A stretch of 64,000 nt of DNA, from positions 35,792 through 99,791 of the forward strand of contig NZ_LUHJ01000023.1 of NCBI RefSeq assembly GCF_001597745.1, written 5' to 3'. The stretch comes from Anabaena sp. 4-3 (GTDB taxonomy: Bacteria; Cyanobacteriota; Cyanobacteriia; Cyanobacteriales; Nostocaceae). Below the pieces are notes generated by a model. That model was not told the DNA's origin. It did not search any database and saw nothing but the letters and a program-made list of their open reading frames with translations. Position numbers and translations under genes: made by a program. This document shows positions 47,186 to 58,515 of the stretch, in pieces (the stretch's first letter is position 1; each line of letters opens with the position of its first letter).

Positions 47186-48112
47186 TTACCTTTCTTGAAT
47201 TTGGACTCGGCGATTTAATAAGTTCATGATTAAAGAGATAGTTAAGCTGAGGGTGAGATAGGTGAGGGTAATGAGTAACATGACTTCTACCGCTTTCCCA
47301 GTTTGGTTAAAAGTGGTGGAGGCGACAAAATAGAGATCAGGGTAGCCGATGGCGATCGCTAAACTAGAATTTTTGGTGAGATTGAGATATTGGCTAGTCA
47401 GTGGGGGAATGATTACCCGCAAGGCTTGGGGGAGAATGACTAGGCGCATAGTTAAACTAGGGTTTAATCCGAGCGATCGCGCTGCTTCCCATTGTCCTTT
47501 AGATACTGACGCAATTCCACCTCTGACAATTTCCGCAATGAAAGCACCAGTATAAAAAGTTAAACCCAACAGTAAAGCAGAAAACTCTGGGGATAAGTTA
47601 AACCACAGAAATTCAAGACCATTTTGACTCAGCCCCAAAAATCCCCCCAGGGTAATTTTATTTTCTATTTTAGGAAAACTCAGGAAGACGGCAAAGTACC
47701 AAAACAGCAACTGTAAAAGTAAAGGCGTATTGCGGAAAACCTCTACATAAACTCGCATAATGTTTCTCACTAGCCAGTTATCAGAAAGTCTACCTATCCC
47801 CGCCATTACCCCGATAATTGTTGTGAAGATAATTCCTAAAACTGCTACTCGCAATGAATTAATCAGTCCCACCCACAAAGCCAGACTATAAGTATCAGTT
47901 GGTTGATAAGGTATGGGTGTTTCGCCGATATCAAAAGATGCTTGCTGCCTGAGAAAATCAAAGCCAAATTGAATTCCTAATTGCTGTAAATTGCGATGAA
48001 GATTACTCCAGAGTATCGCCACTATAGCTAAGGCTAAAAATACAGCAATGAATTGTCCAGCAATTCGCCAAAAGCGATCATCACGCCATAAAGGGGGTTT
48101 AGAGGTAGTCAT
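47186..48112 (-). CDS. natG: Amino acid ABC transporter permease
   Basis: The product is 308 residues with six or more helices. The EAA loop is SKGQWEAARSLGLNPSLTMR and is followed by VILPQALRVIIPPLTSQYLN. The N-terminal loop between helices 1 and 2 (QASFDIGETPIPYQPTDTYS) is periplasmic and typical of GlnP/AapQ-type permeases. It pairs with NatH. Confidence 0.87.
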   Translation of the reverse strand: MTTSKPPLWRDDRFWRIAGQFIAVFLALAIVAILWSNLHRNLQQLGIQFGFDFLRQQASFDIGETPIPYQPTDTYSLALWVGLINSLRVAVLGIIFTTIIGVMAGIGRLSDNWLVRNIMRVYVEVFRNTPLLLQLLFWYFAVFLSFPKIENKITLGGFLGLSQNGLEFLWFNLSPEFSALLLGLTFYTGAFIAEIVRGGIASVSKGQWEAARSLGLNPSLTMRLVILPQALRVIIPPLTSQYLNLTKNSSLAIAIGYPDLYFVASTTFNQTGKAVEVMLLITLTYLTLSLTISLIMNLLNRRVQIQER

Positions 48113-48149
48113 TAGTCATTAGTAATTAGTCATTAGTCAATTGTCTTCA

Positions 48150-49202
48150 TTACCTAAACGGTGGTGAATATAACAGTCCTCCTTTTGTCCACTGTTGATT
48201 TTCGCCACGAGGTAAGTTAAGTTTTGTGTTTGGGCCGAGGTGGCGATCATAAATTTCACCATAGTTACCAACGTGTTTGATTACTCTGGCGGCAAAGTCA
48301 TTAGTTAAGCCAAGTCCTTGGCCGAGATTGCCTTCTGTTCCCAAAAACCGCTTAATATCTGGGTCATTACTGTTAGCTAATTGACTCACATTTTGAGAAT
48401 TAATGCCTAACTCTTCCGCTTTGATTAAGGAATAAACTACCCAAGTTAGATTATCACGCCATTTGGTATTTCCTTTCGCTACTGCTGGCGCGAGGGGTTC
48501 GGAAGAAATGACTTCATCTAAAATGACGTTATCTTCTGGCTTGGGGAGAGTGGTACGTCGAGATACTAAAGCGGATCTGTCGGCGGTGACTGCTTCACAA
48601 CGTCCTTCGGCATAGGTAGCAAAGGTAACGTTAACGTCTTCAAACACGACTGGTTTATAAGTTATACCTCGTTTCCGCATTTGGTCTGCTAGGTTTTGTT
48701 CCGTGGTAGTACCAGTTTGTACACAGATAGCTTTGTCTTTTAGGTCGCTTAAAGATTTAATGTTGCTATTTTTGCGAACCATCACACCTTGACCATCATA
48801 AAAAACCACAGGTGCAAATTCTAAACCAACTGATGTGGCGCGGCTAAGTGTCCAGCTTGTGTTACGGCTGAGGATATCTACTTCGCCAGTTTGTAAAGCT
48901 GTAAAGCGTTCTTTGGCATTGAGGTTACGAAACTCTACCGCATCTGGGTTGTCAAACAAGGCGGCGGCGACAGCGCGACAAATATCGACATCAATGCCGC
49001 TATATTTACCGTCAGTTCCTACAAAGCTAAAGCCTGGAACTTCACCACTGACACCGCAAATTAATTGTCCTCGACTTTTGACAGTATCCGAGCGATCGCT
49101 TGCTGACACACTGCCTGGATTGCTTGTTGTGACTGAATTGCCGCCACAGGCAGTAATAGCAAAAATTAAGGATGTTGCCAGGATTAAAGCTGATTTTCTC
49201 AT
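48150..49202 (-). CDS. natF: Amino acid-binding lipoprotein of the ABC transporter
   Basis: The product is 350 residues. A lipoprotein signal peptide ends in the lipobox ITAC at Cys19. The binding domain (SBP_bac_3/AapJ type) shows RGQLICGVSGEVPGFSF, GKYSGIDVDICRAVAAALF and LKDKAICVQTGTTTEQNLAD. It delivers amino acids to NatG-NatH; the Anabaena system takes up acidic and neutral amino acids. A spacer with STRR units separates it from natG. Confidence 0.88.
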   Translation of the reverse strand: MRKSALILATSLIFAITACGGNSVTTSNPGSVSASDRSDTVKSRGQLICGVSGEVPGFSFVGTDGKYSGIDVDICRAVAAALFDNPDAVEFRNLNAKERFTALQTGEVDILSRNTSWTLSRATSVGLEFAPVVFYDGQGVMVRKNSNIKSLSDLKDKAICVQTGTTTEQNLADQMRKRGITYKPVVFEDVNVTFATYAEGRCEAVTADRSALVSRRTTLPKPEDNVILDEVISSEPLAPAVAKGNTKWRDNLTWVVYSLIKAEELGINSQNVSQLANSNDPDIKRFLGTEGNLGQGLGLTNDFAARVIKHVGNYGEIYDRHLGPNTKLNLPRGENQQWTKGGLLYSPPFR

Positions 49203-49823
49203 AAAGTTCCCAGTTATTTGTCTAAAAAAATGTATTATTCAATACAATGCTCTGATTAAATCAAAATATATGTTTGTAATATAAAACTTTTTGAGTACCT
49301 ATGTTGCAATTTCATGGAATGCCAAGTTTATTAATGATTGTGTTGCTTGATTTGCGAAGTAAATTGATATTCATAATTTACGTCAAGCCTATTTATGGTC
49401 AATATTATGATTAATTCTGAATAGTAATCAAATAATATATTTCGTCGTTAAGCATAGGTATTATTACATTTTATTTCATGTTCATTAATAGGAATAAAAA
49501 ATTTAAGCAATTTAAAATGTGATTTATTTAAATAACACTTATCTAGTTTTAGTTTTATTAAATCTACTTGGTTAAGACATGAAATAACATTACTAAATTG
49601 ATTTTTTGTTGGCAAATATAGTTAAACTTTAATAAATTGAAAGACTTGATGATGGCAATTTTGTTGATAAAATAGAACTGACTGTAAGTTAATAAATGTA
49701 GATATTTCCAGCAACATAATTAGGTAATGAGCAGAAACTTATTGCATACTTCTCAGGGAATGCCAAAAAATCAATTATGTGCGATTGACTGTGATTAGGA
49801 TGCTTGATAGAGAAGAATCTCTG
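49203..49823. other. AT-rich upstream region of natF
   Basis: About 620 bp of very AT-rich DNA precede natF on the minus strand. No open frame with a family match is seen. A nitrogen-control (NtcA) site would be expected for this transporter, but I found no convincing GTAN8TAC with a -10 box at the right distance. Confidence 0.4.
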
Positions 49824-49988
49824 AGAGGATGTTTGAAAAGTATTGTTATTAACTTCAAAGTCTCTCAGACCTAACCCCCCAGCCCCCCTTCCCTACAAGG
49901 GAATGGGGGTTTCAAAGCCTCTCCCCTAAAAGGAGAGAGGTTTGGAGAGGGGTTTTTAGTATACTTTGCGGCTTTCCAAACATCCTCT
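49824..49988. mobile_element. MITE-like repeat, copy 2 (165 bp)
   Basis: The ends AGAGGATGTTT (49824-49834) and AAACATCCTCT (49978-49988) are perfect inverted copies. Inside are TCCCTACAAGGGAA and CTCTCCCCTAAAAGGAGAGAG hairpins. Its inner blocks match copy 1 at 17724-17874. It has no coding capacity and I see no obvious target duplication. Confidence 0.7.
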
Positions 49989-50116
49989 GAGTATTTCCAG
50001 ATTTTATCTGAGAGATACATCCTAGATATGGGATATTTTTTGATTGGGAAGTCCCTAAAAGAAGTGAATTAACTACATCAACTTCAGCACTTGCCACTAA
50101 GAAGTTAAACTAGATT

Positions 50117-50713
50117 TTGGTGACAGCTGCTCCAAGTTTGGTTAAAGAGGCTTTTATGGGAGCTAATCTACAACAGATTGCTAATTATTTAGACAAAATA
50201 GGTTGGGACTACCGTTTTGATGAGGAAGCAGACCAAATCATCACAGGTGTAGAAGCTGAGAACGTAGAAGATTTCCTAATAGTTGTGCAACTAGATGAAG
50301 GGGGAAATTTTTTCCGGGTATTTGCGCCTCAAGTTCTAGAAATAGTTGAGAATCATCCTCACAAGGCAGCTATATTACAGACAATCCTGACAATTTCTTG
50401 GGAAACGAAAATGCTGCAATGGGAATATGACCCATTGGATGGTGAAATCCGGGCCATGATAGAGTTTCCTTTGGAAGACTCAATTTTGACAGAGAGACAA
50501 TTTCATCGCTGTTTGAGTGGCTTAATTCAGATTGTGGACAATATCGCTATACCACGTCTGAAAGAGGTGATGGAAACAGGACAAGATCCGGGGAATATAG
50601 AACTTGGGGAAAGAATTCTACTGAGTATTCAGGAAGAAGCACCCGGATTACTAGAAATATTGGAAAAAGCAATAGAAGCGAGGAAGAAGCGAGGAAGTTT
50701 TCCTACGGAATGA
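50117..50713 (+). CDS. YbjN-like sensory/chaperone-fold protein
   Basis: The product is up to 198 residues. The start is uncertain: TTG 50117, GTG 50120 or ATG 50156 (MGANLQQIANYLDKIGWDYR). The T3SS-chaperone-like YbjN fold is suggested by WDYRFDEEADQIITGVEAEN and FEYDP-like LQWEYDPLDGEIRAMIEFPL. This kind of protein is widespread in cyanobacteria, and its role is unknown. It is the first gene right of the MITE-like repeat. Confidence 0.6.
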   Translation: MVTAAPSLVKEAFMGANLQQIANYLDKIGWDYRFDEEADQIITGVEAENVEDFLIVVQLDEGGNFFRVFAPQVLEIVENHPHKAAILQTILTISWETKMLQWEYDPLDGEIRAMIEFPLEDSILTERQFHRCLSGLIQIVDNIAIPRLKEVMETGQDPGNIELGERILLSIQEEAPGLLEILEKAIEARKKRGSFPTE

Positions 50714-50790
50714 GACGAAACATCACTTAAATAGCTATACTCCAAAGTGATACCCTCACTATATACTGAAATTTTCTAGGGCTGGATTTT

Positions 50791-51435
50791 ATGACATCCT
50801 ATGCAACCTCCTCTGCCAAAGCGGAAATGAGTGAACTCCGGCGGTTGAAAGGCTTACTACCGCCAGAATTGCAGAGCTGGGTCACGGTTGAAGGTACAAC
50901 TGAGGTCAATCCACCCCTGATCCGTTGCGAAGAAATTGGCAAAGACCAAGTAGAAATTCAAATTGACTTGGTGAAATGGGACACCTTAGCAATGGATCAG
51001 CGTAATCTGCTGTTCTGGCATGAAGTCGCCCGCATTCAAAATGACACAATTCCCAAAGATGGTTGGGAAATGGCAGCATTAGCTATCGGCTTAGGTGGTG
51101 CTGTAGGTGAGTTGTGGGTACAGGATGGATTATTGTTAGTATTGGCCTTGGCTCTGAGTGGCGTTTCCGGTTGGCGACTGTATCAAAAGAATAACGGGGA
51201 AAAGCAACTCAGAGAATTAATTGATGCTGACGAGAAAGCGATCGCTTTAGCAACTCGCTTTGGGTATAGTCTTCCTAACGCCTACAAAAGTCTAGGTAGT
51301 GCCTTAAAAACTCTCATCGATAATACTCCTAGCAAACGGCAACGCTCCCGATATGAAGCGCGACTCTCTGCTCTCAAACGTAGTGCCAATAAAGCCAAAG
51401 CTAAATCGAGAGTAGCAGATGAAGGCGCGCTGTAG
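50791..51435 (+). CDS. DUF3318 domain protein
   Basis: The product is 214 residues. The pattern ELRRLKGLLPPELQSWVTVE, LLFWHEVARIQNDTIPKDGW and two hydrophobic helices (LVLALALSGVSGWRLYQK) fits the DUF3318 family of cyanobacteria. The C-terminal 60 residues are basic. The function is unknown. Confidence 0.78.
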   Translation: MTSYATSSAKAEMSELRRLKGLLPPELQSWVTVEGTTEVNPPLIRCEEIGKDQVEIQIDLVKWDTLAMDQRNLLFWHEVARIQNDTIPKDGWEMAALAIGLGGAVGELWVQDGLLLVLALALSGVSGWRLYQKNNGEKQLRELIDADEKAIALATRFGYSLPNAYKSLGSALKTLIDNTPSKRQRSRYEARLSALKRSANKAKAKSRVADEGAL

Positions 51436-51597
51436 TCACCAAAAACTAATTTGGGTGGGCAGAATTGCCCATCCGATTATTCTATGGCTTTGGCATAATG
51501 TCAGATAATGCTGATATTTGATTCATCTTCATCAAAATTTTACAAAAGAATTTCTTGGGGTAAAGCCAAGACAAGAACAAACTGATTTGCTGTCAGT

Positions 51598-52392
51598 TTA
51601 TAGCTGATTTAACATTTTATGAGTCTGGGGTACAACACGAACCTGTTTTAAGAATCGCTTCATCAAAGCTTGCCATGTCAAAACTTGTTCTGGATTAGGA
51701 GCAAGTATAGGCGTTTTAGTTAATTGTTCAGACTCAGCTAAAGGCGTAACAGGTTGTAAAAAGACGGGAATCTCAGGACTGACATCTGCCACTAATAAAG
51801 CAGCTTGTTCCAATTCAGCGACATCCGTCTGCTCAGAAATAATTATTTTAATGAAAGTTTCTAAATGTGGATAACAAATTTGTAGAAACTTGATATGTTC
51901 TTGCCAACGGGATTCACCACTCACACTGGGAAGTTTCCAATCCATACCCACCAAGTCTAGATAGGGTAAGATAGTCGCCAATTGTTCTGGGCGATGTCCG
52001 CCGGTTTCCAGGTAGATGGGTAGACCAGTCAGCGATCGCACTTGGGGCAGAAATTCCTTTAAGAAAGCTGCATGAAGAAGTGGTTCTCCACCTGTTAAGC
52101 TAATGCTATCGTGTATAGAAGGTAAATTCTGCCGTTCAATCCATTCCAGTAACAGTGGAATGGGGACGGGGTTAGAGTGAGTTTCAAAGTCTCTATTACC
52201 GGGCGATCGCTCTATCCGACAATTAGTGGGTGCATTCCAAGTATGGACACTATCGCAAAAGTGGCAACGCAAGTCACAAAAAGCAAAGCGAATAAAAATT
52301 TGACGTGTCCCGACATTCAGTCCTTCTCCTTGAATAGCAGAAAAGACCTCAATCAGGCGTGCAGTAGGTTCGGCTGTAGTGTTAGCAGTCAT
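51598..52392 (-). CDS. queE: 7-carboxy-7-deazaguanine synthase
   Basis: The product is 264 residues. The radical-SAM cluster is Cys39-x3-Cys43-x2-Cys46 in FCDLRCHFCDS. IQGEGLNVGTRQIFIRF precedes it, and SLTGGEPLLH follows. It rearranges 6-carboxytetrahydropterin into 7-carboxy-7-deazaguanine for queuosine. The gene stands alone, with no queC or queD next to it. The insert between Cys46 and SLTGGEP is moderately long. Confidence 0.93.
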   Translation of the reverse strand: MTANTTAEPTARLIEVFSAIQGEGLNVGTRQIFIRFAFCDLRCHFCDSVHTWNAPTNCRIERSPGNRDFETHSNPVPIPLLLEWIERQNLPSIHDSISLTGGEPLLHAAFLKEFLPQVRSLTGLPIYLETGGHRPEQLATILPYLDLVGMDWKLPSVSGESRWQEHIKFLQICYPHLETFIKIIISEQTDVAELEQAALLVADVSPEIPVFLQPVTPLAESEQLTKTPILAPNPEQVLTWQALMKRFLKQVRVVPQTHKMLNQL

Positions 52393-52597
52393 AGGAAAAT
52401 AGCAACGCGATCGCGCTGCATTGGCACAATAACAAGTATGTTTTTACTTCTTGTTCTATTGTGAATCTTTTGTGAATCTTTGCAGGCAATCTCTGCTTTA
52501 ATTCTATGGCACTAACTATGAGTCATTATTTCTACTTATTTAACATGAGGTTAGGTGATTTTTTAGGACAAAATAATGTTTGGCAGATTAAATTTAT

Positions 52598-53632
52598 ATG
52601 GCAACGAAAGTGCAGAGCTTCATGACTAGCCAACCCACAGAGGTACAATTCCCAGTTACTACCTTAGATGAAATGGTAATAGTGCAGGTACCTGCGCGTT
52701 TAAGCGTAATTGAAGCAGTAAGCTTTAAGCATACCTGCCAAGAATTAACTCAAGAAAATTCTCACCCCAAACAAATCATTATTGATTTTCAGAAAACCAC
52801 CTTTATGGATAGTAGTGGTTTAGGAGCCTTGGTTAGTAGTTATAAGACTACCCAAGAAAAAGGCATTGCCATGACTCTGCGGAATGTCACACCTCAAGTC
52901 ATGGCAGTGCTAAACCTCACCGGACTAAACCAAGTTTTTTCTATTGAGTCTAGTAGCGAAACAGCATCAATAGACGCTGATAATTTGACTGACACCCAGA
53001 AGGGTGTTGAACTACCAACTACTCATCCATCTGTCAAATCTTGGATGAAACGATTTTTAGACATTATTGGTGCTTTGGTGGGGTTAGTAATCATGGGAAT
53101 TTTGTTTATTCCCATCATGATTGCTATTAAAATTGATGATCCTGGCCCCGTTTTCTTTGGTCAGATTCGCTGTGGCTGGATGGGTAAACGATTCAAAATT
53201 TGGAAGTTCCGTTCTATGTGTGTAGATGCGGAAGCGAAAAAAGCACAAGTAACCAATCAAGTGGAAGGTGCATTTTTTAAAAATGAAAATGACCCCAGAA
53301 TTACACGGGTTGGCAAATTTTTACGCCGCACTAGCCTAGATGAGTTTCCGCAATTTTGGAACGTCTTAAAAGGGGAGATGAGTTTAGTCGGAACTCGACC
53401 ACCCACACCGGATGAAGTCGAACGCTATGAAGTCCCAGAGTGGCAGCGTCTGGATGTAAAACCCGGTATGACTGGCGAATGGCAAGTAAATGGCAGGTCT
53501 AAAGTCCGCAGTTTTGAAGATGTGATTAAGCTAGATTTGCTGTATCAGAAAAACTGGAGTTTAATGTACGATTTGAAGTTAATCTTCAAAACAGTTGCCA
53601 TTGTATTTAATAGAAATAGCGGTGCTTATTAA
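52598..53632 (+). CDS. STAS domain fused to an undecaprenyl-phosphate sugar transferase
   Basis: The product is 344 residues. Residues about 19-115 form a STAS domain of the anti-sigma-antagonist type with [11 protein letters not shown] (Ser72/Ser73 at the phosphorylation position). Residues 145-344 are a bacterial sugar transferase (WbaP/WcaJ type): a membrane helix ([20 protein letters not shown]), [26 protein letters not shown] and [12 protein letters not shown]. The enzyme would place the first sugar phosphate on undecaprenyl phosphate. The STAS part suggests control by a kinase/phosphatase partner switch, which is inference. Confidence 0.9.
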   Translation: MATKVQSFMTSQPTEVQFPVTTLDEMVIVQVPARLSVIEAVSFKHTCQELTQENSHPKQIIIDFQKTTFMDSSGLGALVSSYKTTQEKGIAMTLRNVTPQVMAVLNLTGLNQVFSIESSSETASIDADNLTDTQKGVELPTTHPSVKSWMKRFLDIIGALVGLVIMGILFIPIMIAIKIDDPGPVFFGQIRCGWMGKRFKIWKFRSMCVDAEAKKAQVTNQVEGAFFKNENDPRITRVGKFLRRTSLDEFPQFWNVLKGEMSLVGTRPPTPDEVERYEVPEWQRLDVKPGMTGEWQVNGRSKVRSFEDVIKLDLLYQKNWSLMYDLKLIFKTVAIVFNRNSGAY

Positions 53633-53803
53633 CCAGTTAGCTTCATTAGGATTCTGATGAAGTTTAGCACAAATTACTAACCAGTAAAAAAGTAAAATAG
53701 ATATTGATAGTTAAGCAATGTCATCACTACTGGTTATAATATTTTCTAAGTTGCACGAGTCGATGACTAATTGGTAATCTCTCAAATTGCATTTCGATAA
53801 ACT

Positions 53804-53836
53804 ACTCTTCCTGAAAAATATTTCAGGGAGTTTTTT
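53804..53836 (+). terminator. Intrinsic terminator after the STAS/transferase gene
   Basis: CTC-TT-CCTGAAA and TTTCAGG-GAG pair with a two-base bulge around AATA, followed by TTTTTTATTTT. It lies about 170 bp after the stop codon and most likely ends that transcript. The rest of the 517-bp gap to the next gene is AT-rich without a gene. Confidence 0.6.
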
Positions 53837-54149
53837 ATTTTGTGAAAATTTTCATTTAACATAAAATTAATCATGATTTTATTAAAACTTCAAATTTGTC
53901 ATTTTAATTTTGTTATTTATATTAATGAAATTTTTTGACATTTATGCCGATATGGCGGCCAAAAAAATTAAAAAATAGTTATTCTTATACAAATTATGCT
54001 TTTAGTCTAAATAGGAAATATTCTACTTAGACTTATTTCCAGTTTATGGTTGACAAAACTAGGGAGCGTAACGGCAAAATTAAAATATTTATACTTATAT
54101 TTTAGCAAAAATTATACAGCGATTTGTTCTAAGTAAATTGTGATTAATT

Positions 54150-55082
54150 ATGAAGACTATTGTCAAAAAACTTCGTAACGAAATAGTTCGCAAAATATAT
54201 CAAATTCCATTGATCAGCCACTCAATTGACCATGAATATAAAGCAGCAGTAACAAATTATGCTAATAATTTACCTGCGCTTTCAGCAGATGACTCAAAAT
54301 TAGTGGAAACTCTCAACAACGATGGTATTGTCATTACATCCTTAGAAAATATATCAATTCCCTTAACTCAGGAAATGCTCTTGTCAGCCAAAAGTTTGAT
54401 GCCAAAAATATCCAAGAGCATTTCTGCAAATAAAAATGAATTTGCGCTGCATGCCACCTCTGAGCAAATCATAGAACATTCCAATATTTTTCTTTGGGGA
54501 CTCCAACAAAGGTTGCTCAATATTGCTGAGAATTATCTGAGTCTACCAGTCGCTTATCACGGTGCTTATTTTCGTAGGGATATCAGTAATCAAGTTCAAA
54601 AAAAATCAAGGTTATGGCACCTTGACAAAGAAGATATAAGAATGATGAAAATTATTGTTTATCTGAATGAGATTAACGAAGATTGCGGGCCATTTCAATA
54701 CATACCAAAATCTTTCACTTCATCTATTTTTAAATCTTTAAACTATGATTATAAATACCTTACAGATGAAACAATGGCAAAAGCTATCTCCCCATCAAAT
54801 TGGCAATCCTGCATAGGAGCTTTTGGCACAGTGATTATTGCTGATACTGCTAGCATTTTTCATAAAGGAAAAGTTCCGGTATCTTCAGACAGATTTGCCA
54901 TATTTTATGATTATACAAGTAGACAACCTAAACATCCTTTTTATTGTAAGTCTTCTCTTTCGGAAGATGCTTTATCTGCAATATCTACAAGTATCCCTGA
55001 ACATCAAAAACAATATGTTTTTTGGCGAAAAAATTATCATCCTCAAGGTATAATTGCTAATTTAGCATTAGGTAAAACTTAA
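54150..55082 (+). CDS. 2-oxoglutarate/Fe(II) dioxygenase-like protein
   Basis: The product is 310 residues. The iron triad is visible as His157-x-Asp159 (LWHLDKED) and His238 (SIFHKGK), with Arg248 (SDRFAIF) ten residues later for 2-oxoglutarate. This fits the phytanoyl-CoA dioxygenase group. The N-terminal 50 residues have no match I know. The substrate is unknown; it lies next to a polysaccharide-initiating enzyme, which may be chance. Confidence 0.72.
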   Translation: MKTIVKKLRNEIVRKIYQIPLISHSIDHEYKAAVTNYANNLPALSADDSKLVETLNNDGIVITSLENISIPLTQEMLLSAKSLMPKISKSISANKNEFALHATSEQIIEHSNIFLWGLQQRLLNIAENYLSLPVAYHGAYFRRDISNQVQKKSRLWHLDKEDIRMMKIIVYLNEINEDCGPFQYIPKSFTSSIFKSLNYDYKYLTDETMAKAISPSNWQSCIGAFGTVIIADTASIFHKGKVPVSSDRFAIFYDYTSRQPKHPFYCKSSLSEDALSAISTSIPEHQKQYVFWRKNYHPQGIIANLALGKT

Positions 55083-55117
55083 AGCTTGATAAATCACCTT
55101 TTTGATGAAGCTCTTAA

Positions 55118-55309
55118 AAATCTTCTATCAAAAAAAGTTATACAGATGATTACGCTCCAGAGGCTTCAGATACAAACATTGAGTTGTTGCTAGATGATAG
55201 AGCATTGGTATTAACAACCAAATTACAAGAGGTAAATCTTGTATGTAAGCTAGATTTACACACAAAATTTACCTGGATTTATTATAAGTTTCTATATTTA
55301 GGTGCGTAG
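55118..55309 (+). pseudogene. Short open frame, possible gene remnant
   Basis: A 63-codon frame without a clear start ends at TAG 55307. Its reading YAPEASDTNIELLLDDRALV is coding-like and recalls a motif I associate with certain cyanobacterial proteins, though I cannot name them. It sits in the 411-bp gap before the 426-residue gene. This is a weak call. Confidence 0.25.
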
Positions 55310-55493
55310 TAAGTTAGGGTGATGTGCTTTACCCTCCCTGTGTTCACTGTGTTCTCTGCATTTACAAAATAGCCGCTATTTTATGAGATACTTTCCAACC
55401 CAAATTGGGAATACTAACTAAAGCGCAGCTACCTGCTGTCTAGAATTGCAATGGTTGATTGCGCTACAAGGCTTGAGTAAATAGGAGAATATT

Positions 55494-56774
55494 ATGAGTC
55501 TACCAGTCACAGTCACTTTTATGCTTGCTGATTGGATTGTCAAAGGATTACGAGATCGAACATTGGAAAGGGTTGGGGGTGTAATTCGAGAAGTTGGTAG
55601 TAAGCGAGTTATTACTTGGTTAAGAGAATTAAGTCCTTCTGCCTCTCAAGCTATGCCCATAGGCTTAAATCCTGTAACTGGTGTACTCAATCTCATTGCT
55701 TCAGGAGCAAATGCAGCAATTTCTGCTCAAGGATTTGCTGATGTTAATCAACGTCTAGGAGGGATTGAAAATCAGTTAGGTAATATTCAGCAAACGATAC
55801 AACGAACTCAAGGAATGTTGCAGATCACTACAGCTGCTAGTGTACTCAGTCTTGGTGTTTCAGTTATGGGTTTTACTGTAATAGCACAATCTTTAAAGGA
55901 AATAGAACAAAGACTACAACAATCACAAGAATTATTAAACAAACTTAACCGGAAAATTGACCTGATTACCTATGCTAACTTTCAGACTGGAATCGAATTA
56001 GCTATTAATGCTTTTACAATGAATAAAATTGAAAATCGCAGGAATAGTGCTTTACAAGCTATCAATCGTTTCTTAGAGGCAGAAAATATTTACAAAGACT
56101 ATACCCTTCAGGAAATGTCTCAAAAAAGTCCAATTGTTAGTCAATATATAGTCACATTATCTTTAGCCTATATTGCAGAAGCACGTTGTTATTTAGAGTT
56201 AGAAGAACAGGAGACAGCTATTCGTCGTTTTCAGGAAGCCGCAAAAATTCTGAGGTTACTAATTAATAAATATATAGAAATTATGCTCACTTCCAACCCA
56301 GCAGTATATTTGCATCCTCAATTCAAAGGTCAGATTGATTTGGGAAGAATAACCAAAATTTACCAATGGATTGACCCTAATTTAGATGAAAATGCTGTAT
56401 TTGATTTACAACGAGAAAATTTATTTAAAATAGCACAAGACTCTAATCATTGGTTATCTACCCTTCCCTCTGCTATTGTAGATCGTGGTGAAATTCAATG
56501 GGGAATATTTGGAGCTAATCCAACTCCACTGACAGGAAGATTTGAGAAAGAAGCTTATAAACGTCTTCCACAAATATTTGAGAACATGGAATCTATCATT
56601 GAAACCAATCGCCGTTTTGAATCTTATCAAACAGAAATACAGGCAATATCTCAACTAGGTATCAGCTTTCATGAATGGCTAAAATTAACTCCTATGCAAG
56701 AGAATAAACCAGAGGGTGCAGAATTAATGTATATAATTCCATCAACACCATTACAATTATCACTATCTACTTAA
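55494..56774 (+). CDS. Unrecognised coiled-coil protein with hydrophobic segments
   Basis: The product is 426 residues with no family I recognise. GGAGAAT precedes the ATG. Hydrophobic stretches lie near residues 55-75 (NPVTGVLNLIASGANAAISA) and 110-130 (ITTAASVLSLGVSVMGFTVI). The second is framed by heptad-like helices (RLGGIENQLGNIQQTIQRT before; LKEIEQRLQQSQELLNKLNR after). This gives a coiled-coil/hydrophobic-hairpin/coiled-coil layout. The C-terminal 280 residues are helical, with a TPR-like part YIAEARCYLELEEQETAIRR. The layout recalls helical membrane-inserting proteins, but that is only architecture. Confidence 0.6.
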   Translation: MSLPVTVTFMLADWIVKGLRDRTLERVGGVIREVGSKRVITWLRELSPSASQAMPIGLNPVTGVLNLIASGANAAISAQGFADVNQRLGGIENQLGNIQQTIQRTQGMLQITTAASVLSLGVSVMGFTVIAQSLKEIEQRLQQSQELLNKLNRKIDLITYANFQTGIELAINAFTMNKIENRRNSALQAINRFLEAENIYKDYTLQEMSQKSPIVSQYIVTLSLAYIAEARCYLELEEQETAIRRFQEAAKILRLLINKYIEIMLTSNPAVYLHPQFKGQIDLGRITKIYQWIDPNLDENAVFDLQRENLFKIAQDSNHWLSTLPSAIVDRGEIQWGIFGANPTPLTGRFEKEAYKRLPQIFENMESIIETNRRFESYQTEIQAISQLGISFHEWLKLTPMQENKPEGAELMYIIPSTPLQLSLST

Positions 56775-56817
56775 CATTACTTCTTTCCTTCGCGTCTTTG
56801 CGCCTTTGCGCGAAACA

Positions 56818-56845
56818 TAAAAAAAGGCGAAGCAAAGTTCGCCTG
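56818..56845 (-). terminator. Intrinsic terminator of the chl transcript
   Basis: Read on the minus strand, AGGCGAA and TTCGCCT pair around a six-base loop (CTTTGC) and are followed directly by TTTTTTT. It lies 44 bp after the chlN stop and would end the chlL-DUF5331-chlN message. Confidence 0.85.
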
Positions 56846-56888
56846 AAATAATTATTTTGTTAAGCCGTTGCTGATTGAAAACCCAAAT

Positions 56889-58340
<1,452 letters not shown>

Positions 58341-58515
58341 TCAAGGCAGGTGAATATAGGGTCAGCATCTGAGGGGGTGAGTAGTAAGTGGGAAGTAGTG
58401 AGTAGTAAGTTTTACTCCCTATTTCCTACTCCCTATTCCCTACTTCCTCATCCTGTGGTGGTTTTCGGCACATAACACCAACTAATAATCCCTAAATTCA
58501 ACAGCAACGGTTTAT

